DNA from: Dokdonella_A sp963775445
GTDB taxonomy: Bacteria; Pseudomonadota; Gammaproteobacteria; Xanthomonadales; Rhodanobacteraceae
Assembly: GCA_963775445.1 (NCBI GenBank)
Contig: CAVZIT010000006.1
Coordinates: forward strand, 248,001-312,000
Direction: 5' to 3'
DNA: 64,000 bases
Positions 63,880-64,000 of the stretch are shown here, piece after piece. The notes below the pieces were generated by a model. The model ran no database searches. It saw only the letters and a program-made list of their open reading frames with translations, and was not told the DNA's origin. Each line of letters opens with the position of its first letter. Position 1 is the first letter of the stretch. Made by a program: the position numbers and the translations under genes.

Positions 63880-64000
63880 ACAACGGCCAGGCAGCAGCCT
63901 CGTCACAACGATTTGGATGTGTGGAAGGAAGCGATGCACCCCGTTCGCGAGGCGTAGCGCGTTTTCGCGGACCTACCCGATGTGGAGCGGTTTGGATTGA
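63880..64000 (+). pseudogene. Broken four-helix-bundle (23S rRNA IVP-type) gene, partial
   Basis: One frame reads NDLDVWKEAMHPVREA, a TAG stop at 63955, then RVFADLPDVERFGL to the edge. This matches the opening of the four-helix-bundle proteins first seen in 23S rRNA intervening sequences (DLxVWxxAM...LP..ERFGL). There is no clear start codon in frame, and the stop falls where a tyrosine is usual. The rest lies beyond the window. Remnant or sequencing error; short, so moderate confidence. Confidence 0.5.

Overview
The window reads as a 64 kb piece of a GC-rich gammaproteobacterial chromosome, most likely from the Xanthomonadales/Lysobacterales (Rhodanobacteraceae-like). The clearest marker is the arginine cluster. 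It uses N-acetylornithine carbamoyltransferase in place of ordinary OTCase and a fused N-acetylglutamate kinase/synthase, which is the Xanthomonadales arrangement. The metG-rnfB-nth order, the CX14CX2C-type QueE and the many REP-like palindromes fit the same group. I cannot name the genus from the sequence alone.

Layout. 0.1-5.2 kb: an exported DUF2147 protein, a reading-frame-disrupted metG, a stand-alone rnfB, nth, rnt and an FmdB-type zinc ribbon protein. 5.3-9.0 kb: a reverse-strand rnr-rlmB-small membrane protein operon, then tRNA-Leu(CAG). 9.0-10.8 kb: an insertion scar. The 3' end of the tRNA gene is repeated 1.7 kb downstream, the segment between the copies carries an ice-binding (DUF3494) gene, and a rho-independent terminator sits just outside the far copy. 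11.2-12.7 kb: an exported TPR-like protein. 13.1-20.3 kb: the arginine cluster argF'-argG-argE-argB(A)-argC-argH. 20.5-21.5 kb: queE-queD for queuosine. 21.7-27.8 kb: a tripartite heavy-metal-type RND efflux operon. 28-34 kb: PP2C phosphatase, catalase, a DUF4105/Lnb-like membrane protein, a frameshifted DUF5996 gene and a GT2 glycosyltransferase. 34.3-38.3 kb: a multiply frameshifted exported beta-propeller gene, a dense repeat region and a CBS-pair protein. 38.4-43.5 kb: a large transmembrane winged-helix/TPR regulator divergent from an LCCL-domain protein and a delta-60-repeat protein. 43.5-48.4 kb: a complete tyrosine-to-fumarate/acetoacetate operon (hppD-hmgA-fah-maiA) with a divergent MarR regulator. 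48.5-52.5 kb: two POT-family peptide transporters and tryptophan 2,3-dioxygenase. 52.8-56.4 kb: a 2-oxoacid dehydrogenase complex (E1alpha, E1beta, E2). 56.8-63.8 kb: metK, two exported proteins, and ahcY under an S-adenosylhomocysteine riboswitch. The last bases hold a broken four-helix-bundle (23S rRNA IVP-type) remnant.

Functional logic. Three metabolic blocks stand out: arginine synthesis, aromatic amino acid catabolism (with peptide uptake beside it), and the activated methyl cycle, where metK makes SAM and ahcY removes SAH. The aromatic block has an unusually readable control region: a 7-2-7 palindrome lies inside the 17-bp spacer of a near-consensus hppD promoter and also overlaps the likely marR promoter.

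The most notable non-gene signals are the tRNA-Leu insertion scar, a REP-like palindrome translated in frame inside the acetylornithine carbamoyltransferase gene, a REP-like element inside the long N-terminus of the RND adaptor gene, an inverted pair of identical 36-nt palindromes flanking a 6.6 kb stretch, a 29-30 nt tandem array, and a repeated [I/F]F-x-[D/G]-[G/D]-F-[D/E] tail-like motif in three exported proteins. Three loci (metG, the DUF5996 gene and the beta-propeller gene) carry frame breaks. These may be true decay or local sequence error, and reads are needed to decide.
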